Below are positions 22,632 to 31,600 of a stretch of DNA of 36,499 bases, in pieces; within the stretch, counting starts at the first letter, position 1; every line of letters starts with the position of its first letter. The notes under the pieces were generated by a model. It was not told the DNA's origin and searched no databases. It saw nothing but the letters and a program-made list of their open reading frames with translations. Origin of the DNA: an uncultured Clostridia bacterium (GTDB lineage: Bacteria; Bacillota; Clostridia; Christensenellales; UBA1242); assembly GCA_934757865.1 (NCBI GenBank), contig CAKVLS010000012.1, positions 1 through 36,499 of the forward strand. Direction: 5' to 3'. Made by a program: the position numbers and the translations under genes.

Positions 22632-23054
22632 ATGGCAGAAACAAACATAAATATTTATCTTAAAACTATTGATGATAGCAACGAAACAAACCCACAAGAC
22701 CCCGGAACAACACCCGAGGCTGATAATCCAATAGAAAATAAAGGGGAGCAAGGTAAAAGTGTAAAAGCATCAACATTAGTTGCTGTTGCTTATATTGGTA
22801 AGCAAGCATTATCATTTGCCCAATCAAGTGTTGGTTTTGCCACTAGGGATAACCTAAAACAACAACAAACTAATGCGTTTAATAAATTAGCAATGTTTAC
22901 AGCAGTTGCCATTAAAAACCCTATTTTAGGCACTGCAATGTTCTTTACAGATATGATTAAAAGCGATATTGAATACAACAGAAATGTTGCAAGAGAATCA
23001 TTGGCTGTAAACATCAATAGAGAACGTGCAGGCAATATGAATAGGAGTAGATAG
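22632..23054 (+). CDS. Short protein in the tape-measure position
   Basis: A 140-residue protein with an Asp/Asn/Pro-rich N-terminus and a hydrophobic, Ala/Phe-rich second half (SVKASTLVAVAYIGKQALSFAQSS..., then AVAIKNPILGTAMFFTDMI). It lies between the tube-like protein and the large tail-tip protein, exactly where a long tape measure is expected. At this length it could only span a very short tail. It may be a rudimentary tape measure or an ejected membrane-active protein. Good GGAGG site. Confidence 0.5.
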   Translation: MAETNINIYLKTIDDSNETNPQDPGTTPEADNPIENKGEQGKSVKASTLVAVAYIGKQALSFAQSSVGFATRDNLKQQQTNAFNKLAMFTAVAIKNPILGTAMFFTDMIKSDIEYNRNVARESLAVNINRERAGNMNRSR

Positions 23055-23055
23055 T

Positions 23056-26000
23056 ATGATAACAAATATTAAAGTTGAAAAAATAGTTGTTTCATCTGGT
23101 GTGCTTGGGACTCGAGTATATACCCCTATTGATATAACAAGTAGAGTTGAAATGCCTATTTTAGACACAAGCCAATTAGATAGTGTTTTAGATACAACTG
23201 TTTTAAGTTATTTATCCACAATAAGTGAACCATTAAAACCTTTAAGTAGAATAAAAATAACTATCACAGATACTAAAAACGAAACAACAAACACTGAATA
23301 TATTTATAGACTTGTAGAAAACGACCTTGTAGAAAATGTTGTGCAAGGAGCAAAGCCTATTTATAGGCATACATTATCACTTATTGAAATAACCAAACAA
23401 TTAGAAAGGGTTATTGTTGACAATTTAACATTTACAAATTATCTTGAGGATAATTATGGAACAAATAATGTTATAAAGTTTGTTTCAAACACTTACATTT
23501 TAGGTGGGTTGGCTGGCTGGAATAACTTTTTTGTTCAAGCACATTGGTCCAAATTTGGATATGCTAGTGGGTCAAATAGATTTATTGGACCATATAGAAT
23601 GTTATATTTGAGTGGTTATGAAAAAGTAGAACAAGGCACAAATGGTGCTTTATTGGTTGTGGCAAATGACACGCCTACCACAGATGAAGATTTGGAAGAG
23701 GGCGAAACAATTTTTGACCCAAATACTCAAATTAAGTTGGAAGATGTAACACCAACACAACAAAATATCAACATTGGTGATTATGTTAAGTATATTGACC
23801 ATACAGCAGACAATACAATTTCCACAAATATAAATATGGATATTGAGGTTAAGTATGCAACACTAAACCTTAATGCTTGGATTGGCTGGTGGCATTATAA
23901 AACACTTTCATTAAAAGAGTTTACTGTTAGCAAACCGGATGGGACAAGCCAAACATTATCACAAAATGGAACATTTACATTTACTCAAAATGGAACATAT
24001 ACTTTTAGGCAATATTATTGTTATAAAAATGAAAACAATGTTACCATGGCTGATGCAGAGTTTAAGTGGACTATTACAGTGGTTAATAGCCTTGCCTTAA
24101 TACCACAAGAATACACAATTAAAGAGGTAATTGAAAGGTTGCTTAAAGTATGTGTATTAAGGCGAGATGGAATAGAAAATCAACAATATAAACTTGATGA
24201 AAACATTGCATCAATTTTAGATAAAAAATTAAGTCCTGAATTTAACTTTACGCAAGGCACATTATTTGAAGCATTGCAAACCATTGGTGAATATATACAT
24301 GCAATACCTAGGCTTATACCTAGTGTTGTTTACGAATATGATACAGATTCTAATGGGCAAACAATAACCAATAGAAATGATTATACCAATTGGGACACCA
24401 TTACTTTTGATTTCCTTGGTGGTAATGATTTATATTCAAAAAACAATTATTCACTAATTCAAAAAGAACACCCACTTGATGAGCATGCGAATAACTTTTT
24501 GTCTGTTGTTCAAAACGCAACACAAAGCAATTATTCTGGTAAAGCAACAGTTATTGAGCCATTTATGGGCGGTTTTGTTTCTACAAGGACTGAAAGTGCA
24601 ACATTTGAAATTTCAAACAATGATTGTATTTTTAGAACACAAAAGCCAATAAGGTCGCTTATTTCTGTAAAGGTTTATAGTAAAGGAACCATCAAGGATA
24701 TAAAAACAAATATAGTAGAAAAATCAAAATATGATATTCTATATAGTTATACAGCCCCGGGCGATGTTTATAACAATAAAGCATTTTTCCTATACTACAC
24801 CAAAGGTCAAAAAAATATTTATGCGCTAGAATATTTAAGACCAAATCAAAACACACTTGACACTTTTGTCAATGACCATGCAATTAGAAACATATTAAAA
24901 TTAGATGAAAGTGTTAATTTGGAAACATATATTAAAGATTTGTCTGTTCAAATTGAATATATACCATTTCAAGATTTTAAGGTTAAGCAATATAGGGTAA
25001 ACTATGACACCAAAGAAGAGGATTGCTCGTTGTTTTACAATCAGCAATCAAATTCTGTTGATGTTGAAAGTTATGGTGAAAGCATGAAAGGTGCCATTAT
25101 GAAAACCGGAAATGCCAAAGTGATAAAAACACAATACTTTGAACATTTAACAGATGCCCCACATGTTGGAGTTGTTACACAAGATGATTATTATGCTTTT
25201 GTGGTTAATAGAGAACTTGTTATTAATACACCAATAAAGGTTACAACACAATGGAGTTATAAATACAATGAATTAAACGCCTTTACTGCTGTTAAAAAGA
25301 CTATTAGGCAATATGAAATTAGCGAGGAAGAAAGTGTTAATAGAAACCCGGATTACCAAGAATTTTGCCTTGTTGATAATAATTTAGATATTGCAACATA
25401 CATAAGTGATGATGTTTCTGCTGATTTGAAATTATACATCAAAAACACATTGTCAACCCTTGGCTTTGCAACAAATAAAATGCTAAACTTATTATCCAAT
25501 AAACTATCCAATGGTAATCAAACAAACAAGCAAATAACCTATGCAATTGTTAAAACCATTGGTGTTAATAGGGCTGGGGCGGAAGAAACACATTGTTTTC
25601 TATTGCCTGTTTCGTGTTTTCCTTTTGGAAACTCTATTGTTTTACATTTTGCAACAGATGATAATTATAGTGCCGCCACCTATGCTGAAAACCCAAGCAA
25701 TGTAAATGATAAAGCCACAAATTCATTATCATTAAACTCTTACTGTATTGAAGAATTTATTAAATACTCCAATGAATTTGGAAGATTTGACAAATTAGCA
25801 GTTATATATGGTAGCGATAACCCCATAACTGATTTTGATAACAATATTGTGGCAAATAGCAAGTATTTGTATAAGGTTGATGAAAACAAAATAAATACAA
25901 ATTCTACACTTATTAACTATTTTACTAACCCATTTAACATAGATAAAGACAGTAGGGAAAAAATAGGCTTAACTGTTCAATTGAACTTTATTACATCACC

Positions 26001-26331
26001 AACAAATCAATCAATTATTGGTAAAGCATTAAATTTTTCATTGCCAATAGTAGGCGATGCAAAAACCACATATAAAATGGCAACATTTACAAAAAGACCT
26101 AATAAGTTTGAAGATGTTGTTGAGGCAAATACATATCAAATTATTGGTAACCCAAGTGCAACAGTTAATGATGATTACAAATATATTAAGGTTGAACCTA
26201 TCACCGCTTTGACAAAATCAATCGGTTATGGTATAATTGACAACAATAATAGGTTGGTTGCATATTTTGACCAAGAGTTAAATGTTGGTAGCCAATCAAA
26301 ACCAATATATTTTATGTTTAGGAAGTATTAA
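23056..26331 (+). CDS. Large tail hub/baseplate protein
   Basis: A 1091-residue protein, the largest here. The N-terminus (about 1-130: ITNIKVEKIVVSSGVLGTRVY, then SRIKITITDTKNE and YRLVENDLVENVVQGAKPIYRHTLSLIEITKQLERVIVDNLTFTNYL) looks like a distal-tail/hub domain defining a curvilinear measurement frame. Beta-sandwich-like repeats follow (GTFTFTQNGTYTFRQYYC), then a hub-like section (EYTIKEVIERLLKVC ... FNFTQGTLFEALQTIGEYIHAIPRL), which is the pattern of Tal/gp27-like tail proteins. No lysozyme or peptidase motif was seen. It probably forms the tail tip contacting the cell. Confidence 0.68.
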   Translation: MITNIKVEKIVVSSGVLGTRVYTPIDITSRVEMPILDTSQLDSVLDTTVLSYLSTISEPLKPLSRIKITITDTKNETTNTEYIYRLVENDLVENVVQGAKPIYRHTLSLIEITKQLERVIVDNLTFTNYLEDNYGTNNVIKFVSNTYILGGLAGWNNFFVQAHWSKFGYASGSNRFIGPYRMLYLSGYEKVEQGTNGALLVVANDTPTTDEDLEEGETIFDPNTQIKLEDVTPTQQNINIGDYVKYIDHTADNTISTNINMDIEVKYATLNLNAWIGWWHYKTLSLKEFTVSKPDGTSQTLSQNGTFTFTQNGTYTFRQYYCYKNENNVTMADAEFKWTITVVNSLALIPQEYTIKEVIERLLKVCVLRRDGIENQQYKLDENIASILDKKLSPEFNFTQGTLFEALQTIGEYIHAIPRLIPSVVYEYDTDSNGQTITNRNDYTNWDTITFDFLGGNDLYSKNNYSLIQKEHPLDEHANNFLSVVQNATQSNYSGKATVIEPFMGGFVSTRTESATFEISNNDCIFRTQKPIRSLISVKVYSKGTIKDIKTNIVEKSKYDILYSYTAPGDVYNNKAFFLYYTKGQKNIYALEYLRPNQNTLDTFVNDHAIRNILKLDESVNLETYIKDLSVQIEYIPFQDFKVKQYRVNYDTKEEDCSLFYNQQSNSVDVESYGESMKGAIMKTGNAKVIKTQYFEHLTDAPHVGVVTQDDYYAFVVNRELVINTPIKVTTQWSYKYNELNAFTAVKKTIRQYEISEEESVNRNPDYQEFCLVDNNLDIATYISDDVSADLKLYIKNTLSTLGFATNKMLNLLSNKLSNGNQTNKQITYAIVKTIGVNRAGAEETHCFLLPVSCFPFGNSIVLHFATDDNYSAATYAENPSNVNDKATNSLSLNSYCIEEFIKYSNEFGRFDKLAVIYGSDNPITDFDNNIVANSKYLYKVDENKINTNSTLINYFTNPFNIDKDSREKIGLTVQLNFITSPTNQSIIGKALNFSLPIVGDAKTTYKMATFTKRPNKFEDVVEANTYQIIGNPSATVNDDYKYIKVEPITALTKSIGYGIIDNNNRLVAYFDQELNVGSQSKPIYFMFRKY

Positions 26332-26332
26332 A

Positions 26333-26806
26333 ATGAAAAAGAAAGTTGTGTTAAGTGTTTTTAGTGGTTTAATTCTTATAACAGCCATATTGCTTATTGC
26401 TTTATTTTCGGCTCCAATTTTTTATAACACCAAATATGATGTTATAGATAATGACAGGTTTTTAGTGGGGACTGTTGAGTTTGGTAAAGATGGAATGGCA
26501 ACTATGATAGGGAATAGTAACACAGGTTTTGATGTGAATTTTACACAAAAATACTTAATTTCTAATGGTAAAATTTATTTATTAGACAATTCAAGTGGTG
26601 GCACAACATTTTCAAGTGATACCTTTCAAATCAAAAGTAAATTTAGCATTGTTGCAAGCGACTGCACCTTGACCCCATGCGGGGGGGGGGTAACAGCCTT
26701 TCTTTTACTGATAATAACTAATGCTGTTGCTGTTGTTGTGGTGGCTGGCATAACACTTTCTTATTTTATTAAAAAGCATAATAAAAATAGAGAAAGTGTA
26801 GCCTAA
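26333..26806 (+). CDS. Two-TM membrane protein with internal poly-G10
   Basis: A 157-residue protein from ATG 26333. It has an N-terminal signal-anchor (KKKVVLSVFSGLILITAILLIALFSAPIF), an extracytoplasmic beta-like middle (about 33-115) and a C-terminal transmembrane helix (about 120-143, VTAFLLLIITNAVAVVVVAGITLSYF) ending in a Lys/Arg-rich tail. Ten G (26681-26690) encode Gly-Gly-Gly just before the second helix, in frame here. A change in tract length would remove the second membrane segment. A membrane protein within a tail operon suggests superinfection exclusion or cell-surface alteration, which is inference. Confidence 0.65.
   Translation: MKKKVVLSVFSGLILITAILLIALFSAPIFYNTKYDVIDNDRFLVGTVEFGKDGMATMIGNSNTGFDVNFTQKYLISNGKIYLLDNSSGGTTFSSDTFQIKSKFSIVASDCTLTPCGGGVTAFLLLIITNAVAVVVVAGITLSYFIKKHNKNRESVA
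26681..26690 (+). repeat. Poly-G10 tract in the membrane-protein gene (in-frame state)
   Basis: Ten consecutive G, the longest homopolymer of G/C in the genome, codon-aligned as GGG GGG GGG G. A candidate phase-variable switch. Confidence 0.78.
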
Positions 26807-26837
26807 ACAATACAAAAATACAATTAAACAAATAATT

Positions 26838-26866
26838 AAGAACAGTCCTCTGGGTTGTTCTTTTTT
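26838..26866 (+). terminator. Terminator before the collagen-like fibre gene
   Basis: AAGAAC (26838-26843) pairs with GTTCTT (26857-26862), extended imperfectly by CC/GG, with a T-run to 26866. Confidence 0.7.
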
Positions 26867-26898
26867 ATAAAAAATTTATCAAAAGGAGGCAAAATTAT

Positions 26899-26934
26899 AT
26901 GTTTAATGTTTGTGTGGGTAAAAAACAGACTTAA
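26899..26934 (+). CDS. Possible 11-residue leader peptide
   Basis: A perfect AAGGAGG (26883-26889) precedes ATG 26899, which opens an 11-codon frame ending TAA. It precedes the fibre gene by 39 bp and may be a leader peptide or a chance start. Too short for a product claim. Confidence 0.25.
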   Translation: MFNVCVGKKQT

Positions 26935-26973
26935 TTGTGATTTTACCTCAAAAAAAATTATAAGGAGTAAAAA

Positions 26974-29520
26974 ATGAAACTAATTTTTAATAATAATGGC
27001 GATTTGGTTATCAAGCGTGGACCGGCATTGTTTCGTGGTAGCAAAGGTAAAAGTTATATATTAGTAAATTGGGCTGAAAACCAAGAGCCTAGCATACCAT
27101 TGGTTAGACTTTGTGCTGATATAAACATTACTTACCCGGACAATACCCAAAGTGGCTGGCAAACAATGACACCAAATGCCAATAATGACAAAGGTTTTTA
27201 TTACAAAACCCAAGCAAAAGACCTCGAACAAGAGGGCGACGCTATTGTTAATGTTAGAATTTATGACACACAAGATGTTACTTATGGAACAGATGGCGAA
27301 ACAATTACAGGTATTAGTGAATATTTGGTTACCGGTTCTGCCAAAATCGTTGTTAAGGGTGGAACTGTTGCTCAACCTACATATATTAGTGATGCCGATA
27401 TAAATTCTATTAAGGCAAGCAATACAGAATTGCACTCTTTGGCATTTAAGAAATTTGATGTAACTGAAATTGATAGCGAGGTTGTGGATTATTCTTTGGA
27501 TGGCTATAAAACACCAAATTCATTGTTCTACAACTATGAACATGAGGTTATAACAGAAAAATTAACAAGCGGTGATGAAAAAGACACTGTTACAGGCACA
27601 TTACATGTTATGACTTTTGAGGATACTGATAATAAGGTATATCAAACAGAAACATTATTTGCAAAAGGCAAATCATGGATAAGATGTTTAATATTTAAGC
27701 ACACTTATGCTGATGGTGTTGATTATTTCACATTGCAAGGTGATGCTGCTGATTTTGACCTTTTAGGCTATGGAACAACAGGTCCAAGAGGTTTGCAAGG
27801 ACCTCAAGGTGTTCAAGGAATACAAGGACCAAAAGGTGATATTGGTCCCCAAGGAAAACAGGGAGTGCAAGGACCACAAGGACCACAAGGCGAAAAAGGT
27901 GACACCGGCGAAAAAGGTGCATCTGGACCCCAAGGCATACAAGGTCCACAAGGACCACGTGGTCAAGGTATGAGTTTTGCTAGAATCTATAAAAGCATTG
28001 ATGAAATGATGGCTGATTATGAGCAAGCAACAAGTGATGGCATTATGCTTGGCGACTGTGTTATTGTTATACCGGAAGATGAAGAGGGTAATCCATTAAC
28101 AACTAGCGATGATTATGGCAAGATTTACATAAAAGCCGATGAAAACAAAAAATTTGTTTTTGCTGGTTTATTTACAACCGGTTTACCTATTCAAGGTGAG
28201 CAAGGTCCTAGGGGCGAACAAGGCATCCAAGGTCCACAGGGTCCAAAAGGCGACCAAGGTGAACAAGGCGTGCAGGGAATACAGGGTATACAAGGTCCAC
28301 AGGGTGAAACCGGACCACAAGGACCACAAGGACCCCAAGGCATACAAGGTCCACAAGGACCACAAGGACCACAAGGCGAAAAGGGCGAAAAAGGCGATGC
28401 TGGTGGCGAAAAAGGTCCAAAAGGGGACAAGGGCGATATAGGTCCTGCCGGTGATAGTGATAAATGGGTTGATTTAGGAACATGCACAATATTACCGGAA
28501 GATTGGACTTACAATGAACTAAAAGAGTGTTATGAATACAGATATTACAATGAAAAAATAACTGATGCAATAACGCAAAGTATTTACGCAATTTACACTG
28601 TTGCAACAGAAAAGAATATCATAGCAAACAACATTATTGTTTATGGTGAAATTGAAAGCATTGTTGATGAGGGTAAAGTTTATAATGTTATAAGGATTGA
28701 TAAAATACCTACATTTAACTTTGTTTTAAGAATTTATAAACTTAATACTGCTGTTGATACTGATTTTACTTATGGTGTAATAACTGCCGGCAAAATTAAA
28801 TACACAACAGAATACAATGTTGAGGAAATGTTGGATTTATTGAGCAAAAGCAAGGTTGATAAGGTTGAGGGTAAAAGTTTAAGCCAATTTGATTATAGTC
28901 TTGCAGAAAAAAACCAAAACTTGCAAAATAAAAACGATATAGCCCTAATTCAAAACACATTAAAACTTATTGCTAATGGTGGGCAAACTGTTGGGAAAGC
29001 GGTATTTGCAACAAGTGCAGCAAGCGCACAAGATGCTGTCAATGCAGAAAATGCAAAAACAGCAGATTTTGCAAAAAGATGTGATGTTACTAACATAACC
29101 AATATCCAAAACATTTTACAAAAAGTTACTGTTAATCTAGGTGTTGAGGACTTTTCCAAGGTAATTAAAGTTGATAGATGGACCAATGACTTTTTGTGGT
29201 GGGGTTCTACAAAACACTACAATTGCCCACATCATTGGCACACATTTGTTATTGGCAATATAAGGGTTGTTTATGGTTCAATTGATGCACTAGAACAAAA
29301 TTATAATACTTACATTGATTGGGGTAAACAAATGTTCAAAAATGCAGGTTTAGATGGTTATGTTATTATTCCAAGTTTTACAACAGAAACAAGGGGTGAT
29401 GATAGGGGTATGGATGAACCTTGCCATGTTAAAACCAAAGGGACAAGTGGGTTTACAATTTATAATTCAAATGGTTATGTTGTTACAGGAACATATATTG
29501 CCATTGGTGAAAAGGCATAG
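26974..29520 (+). CDS. Tail fibre with collagen-like stalks
   Basis: An 848-residue trimeric fibre. The N-terminal part (about 1-265: GPALFRGSKGKSYILVNWAENQ...) is a beta-rich, BppU-like attachment region. Two collagen-like Gly-X-Y blocks follow: residues 270-332 (21 triplets) and 408-495 (23 triplets, one extra Gly, then six triplets). They are separated by a globular spacer (MSFARIYKSIDEMMADYEQATSDG...). A second domain and Ala-rich coiled coil (about 650-710, TSAASAQDAVNAENAKTADF) lead to a C-terminal tip of about 125 residues. A strong GGAG site precedes ATG 26974. It probably binds surface polysaccharide. Confidence 0.85.
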   Translation: MKLIFNNNGDLVIKRGPALFRGSKGKSYILVNWAENQEPSIPLVRLCADINITYPDNTQSGWQTMTPNANNDKGFYYKTQAKDLEQEGDAIVNVRIYDTQDVTYGTDGETITGISEYLVTGSAKIVVKGGTVAQPTYISDADINSIKASNTELHSLAFKKFDVTEIDSEVVDYSLDGYKTPNSLFYNYEHEVITEKLTSGDEKDTVTGTLHVMTFEDTDNKVYQTETLFAKGKSWIRCLIFKHTYADGVDYFTLQGDAADFDLLGYGTTGPRGLQGPQGVQGIQGPKGDIGPQGKQGVQGPQGPQGEKGDTGEKGASGPQGIQGPQGPRGQGMSFARIYKSIDEMMADYEQATSDGIMLGDCVIVIPEDEEGNPLTTSDDYGKIYIKADENKKFVFAGLFTTGLPIQGEQGPRGEQGIQGPQGPKGDQGEQGVQGIQGIQGPQGETGPQGPQGPQGIQGPQGPQGPQGEKGEKGDAGGEKGPKGDKGDIGPAGDSDKWVDLGTCTILPEDWTYNELKECYEYRYYNEKITDAITQSIYAIYTVATEKNIIANNIIVYGEIESIVDEGKVYNVIRIDKIPTFNFVLRIYKLNTAVDTDFTYGVITAGKIKYTTEYNVEEMLDLLSKSKVDKVEGKSLSQFDYSLAEKNQNLQNKNDIALIQNTLKLIANGGQTVGKAVFATSAASAQDAVNAENAKTADFAKRCDVTNITNIQNILQKVTVNLGVEDFSKVIKVDRWTNDFLWWGSTKHYNCPHHWHTFVIGNIRVVYGSIDALEQNYNTYIDWGKQMFKNAGLDGYVIIPSFTTETRGDDRGMDEPCHVKTKGTSGFTIYNSNGYVVTGTYIAIGEKA
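27781..27969 (+). repeat. Collagen-like repeat block 1
   Basis: Twenty-one uninterrupted Gly-X-Y triplets, rich in GPQ, GVQ, GIQ, GEK. The DNA is a degenerate 9-nt repeat of the type GGACCACAA. Confidence 0.9.
28195..28458 (+). repeat. Collagen-like repeat block 2
   Basis: Twenty-three Gly-X-Y triplets, a single extra Gly at codon 28402 that shifts the register, then six more triplets. Repeated GGTCCACAAGGACCACAAGG-type DNA could recombine and change stalk length. Confidence 0.9.
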
Positions 29521-29532
29521 GAGGGTATTGTT

Positions 29533-30066
29533 ATGAATGGTATATTTGGAAATACAAGGCAAATTGATTTGTCTGTAATAAAAGATATTCAATTTGATGG
29601 CAAAAGTATAATAAACAATGTTAAGGTTGCTGAATTAAAAACTGTTCTTGAGCAAGGGTTAGACAATTTAAGCAATTATTATAGCAAAGATGCAACCTAT
29701 ACTAAAACAGAGGTTAATTCTTTAATTGCTAGCAAACAAATTTATAATATAGTCACAGCATTACCAACAACAAACATAAGCCCATCAACAATTTATCTTG
29801 TAAAAAAAGTAAATGATAGCGATGAAACCGATACAGATTCTTATGATGAATATATTTATATTCAAAATAAATGGGAACATGTGGGTAGTTTTGAGGCTGA
29901 TTTTTCTAATTACTACACAAAGGCTGAAACCAATACAGCCATTGCAAATGCAAAAAGTGATTTGATAGCCCAATTTGAAACATTGCAAACAAATGTTACA
30001 GCATTATCAACAAAAGTTGGCTCAATAGATGATGTTTTGGATGCTATAAATGGTGAGGTGGTTTAA
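29533..30066 (+). CDS. Trimeric tail-fibre-like protein
   Basis: A 177-residue protein. Two YYxKxxTxTxxE motifs (NYYSKDATYTKTEVNSL near 50 and NYYTKAETNTAIANA near 128) are typical of trimeric phage fibre shafts. The C-terminal 40 residues are a coiled coil (LIAQFETLQTNVTALSTKVGSIDDVLDAI). It follows the collagen fibre by 12 bp with GGAGGG before ATG. Probable short fibre or fibre-tip adaptor. Confidence 0.68.
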   Translation: MNGIFGNTRQIDLSVIKDIQFDGKSIINNVKVAELKTVLEQGLDNLSNYYSKDATYTKTEVNSLIASKQIYNIVTALPTTNISPSTIYLVKKVNDSDETDTDSYDEYIYIQNKWEHVGSFEADFSNYYTKAETNTAIANAKSDLIAQFETLQTNVTALSTKVGSIDDVLDAINGEVV

Positions 30067-30067
30067 T

Positions 30068-30337
30068 ATGGGGAAAACTAGCGACAAATTAAACTATCTA
30101 AACACCACAAAAACACAAATATTTCAAGCAGTTAGAAATAAAGGTGTAACAGTGCCAACAAATACAACTTTTAGGGGTATTGTAAGCAAAATAAATGCTA
30201 TACCTGCTATGGTTATAGGTGGCGGAAATGCAACCAATGAAATTGATTTAATATTAGTTGGTGGATATGGTTCAATAAACACCAATGAAATTGAAAATTT
30301 TATGAATGGTAAATACATGTATAAAAGGAGCAATTAA
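30068..30337 (+). CDS. Small fibre-module protein
   Basis: An 89-residue protein from ATG 30068 in a TAATATG junction. It has the pattern KLNYLNTTKTQIFQAVRNKGVTVPTNTTFRGIVSKINAI, which is widespread at tail-fibre N-termini of phages of Bacillota (a helix, then a TFRxYxxKI segment). A Gly-rich strand follows. The same pattern recurs at the N-terminus of the next gene, suggesting it attaches fibre parts to the tail. Confidence 0.6.
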   Translation: MGKTSDKLNYLNTTKTQIFQAVRNKGVTVPTNTTFRGIVSKINAIPAMVIGGGNATNEIDLILVGGYGSINTNEIENFMNGKYMYKRSN

Positions 30338-30339
30338 AT

Positions 30340-31551
30340 ATGGGCAAAACACTTAATGATTTATATGCCGGGATTTATGATATTGCTAGGGTTGTCACAC
30401 AAAAAGGTGGAACAATAAACTCAAGCAACATAAGTCCATCATTTGAAGATATAAAAAATGGTATAAACTCTATACCTTACGCACCAACAACACTTAATGG
30501 TGTTGCAAATGTGGTGTTGGCTGAAATGCCAAATGTTACAATTAAAATGGAAACAGAGTCGGGAGTATTGGTAGATTCTAAAACAACCAATGCAACCAAT
30601 GGTGGCTCTGTTTCTTTTAGTGTTACGACTTATGGCAATTATAGATTTACAGCCTATGATAGTGAAAATAACCAATTATGGACCAAGTTGTTTGGTGTTC
30701 CAAGTGGGGGTATTTATAACTGCAAGGTTGGTAAACTATTTGCTGATTATACCGATGAAGAGGTTAATAAAGCAGCAAAAAACGACTATGCAAAAATTAT
30801 GTGGTCTGTTGAAGATGAAAGAACTACAACTATTATGGGAACTAGCAAAAAAATTCATATTGCAGATTTTAATCATTACAAAAAAACCGATGGAACCGGT
30901 TATTGTGGTTTGGTTTTGGAAATGAATGATTACACGAGTTCAAGTTATAAGCATAATAATACCAATGACAACACAATAGGTTGGGAGGGCTCACTTATTA
31001 GACAAAATGGTTTGGCTGATGGTGATTATTATTATACTCGAGCAACAGTTGATGAAACAACAACAGGAACATACTATGCTTATGATGAATTAACAAATGT
31101 TTGGAATGAAAAAACATTGCCTGCCGACTATGATGCGGAAGAGTATTATTACACAAGAAATACAAAAAGTGGTGATGGTGCGTTTTTAACAGGAATACCC
31201 GCCTTTAAGGATTATATTGTTCAAGTTGAAACTGCAACAGCAGATGCTGGCTTAAAATACAAAAAAATCATCATTTCAAAAGATAGGGTGTTTACACCAA
31301 GTGATGGTGAGGTTTTTGGCAATAGTAAAAGATATTCATCAAGGTATAGCCAATATGAAAAAGAGGGGCAACAACTTGATTATTATAAGAACAATTACAG
31401 TGATGGCAAAATAAGGTCGAGCAACTATTGGTGGTTGCGTTCCCCTTGCTCGGGCGCCGACACTAATTTCTGCTATGTCAACTCCAATGGGTATGTCAAC
31501 AGCAACTATGCGAGCTACACGAGCTATGTGCGCCTTGTCTTCTGCCTCTAA
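30340..31551 (+). CDS. DGR-diversified tail-tip receptor-binding protein
   Basis: A 403-residue protein. The N-terminus (about 1-45, LNDLYAGIYDIARVVTQKGGTINSSNISPSFEDIKNGINSI) is a fibre-attachment motif. A beta-sandwich follows (about 50-130, with carboxypeptidase-regulatory or PEGA-like strands), then a long DUF6273-like lectin-fold domain (about 165-403) ending in WWLRSPCSGADTNFCYVNSNGYV...VRLVFCL, which is VR2. This is the classic DGR target: the variable residues (Asn/Ser/Tyr/Ala/Cys) would lie on the ligand-binding face, changing host-receptor specificity like Mtd of Bordetella phage BPP-1. The Avd, TR and RT genes follow immediately. Confidence 0.92.
   Translation: MGKTLNDLYAGIYDIARVVTQKGGTINSSNISPSFEDIKNGINSIPYAPTTLNGVANVVLAEMPNVTIKMETESGVLVDSKTTNATNGGSVSFSVTTYGNYRFTAYDSENNQLWTKLFGVPSGGIYNCKVGKLFADYTDEEVNKAAKNDYAKIMWSVEDERTTTIMGTSKKIHIADFNHYKKTDGTGYCGLVLEMNDYTSSSYKHNNTNDNTIGWEGSLIRQNGLADGDYYYTRATVDETTTGTYYAYDELTNVWNEKTLPADYDAEEYYYTRNTKSGDGAFLTGIPAFKDYIVQVETATADAGLKYKKIIISKDRVFTPSDGEVFGNSKRYSSRYSQYEKEGQQLDYYKNNYSDGKIRSSNYWWLRSPCSGADTNFCYVNSNGYVNSNYASYTSYVRLVFCL
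31414..31537 (+). repeat. DGR variable repeat VR2
   Basis: It aligns without gaps to TR (32140-32263) over 124 nt. I count 11 differences, all at template adenines (A to G, T or C), including two AAC codons changed at both adenines (to GCC and TCC). The outer ends AGGTCGAGCAAC and GTGCGCCTTG are identical to TR. Confidence 0.95.
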
Positions 31552-31561
31552 TCTAAAAATC

Positions 31562-31581
31562 ACAATGGCGAAAGCCATTGT
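31562..31581 (+). other. GAAA-loop hairpin after VR2
   Basis: ACAATGGC (31562-31569), GAAA loop, GCCATTGT (31574-31581): an 8-bp perfect stem, 24 nt after the conserved GTGCGCCTTG of VR2. The same spacing and loop as after VR1, with compensated stem bases (AATGC/GCATT versus AATGGC/GCCATT). TR lacks it. Confidence 0.85.
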
Positions 31582-31600
31582 ATAAAAGGGAATTATTAAA

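Noticed and set aside
27728..28606. Long antisense frames over the collagen-like region
   Set aside because: They arise from the GC-richer 9-nt collagen repeats read backwards, with no start signals; low-complexity artefacts.
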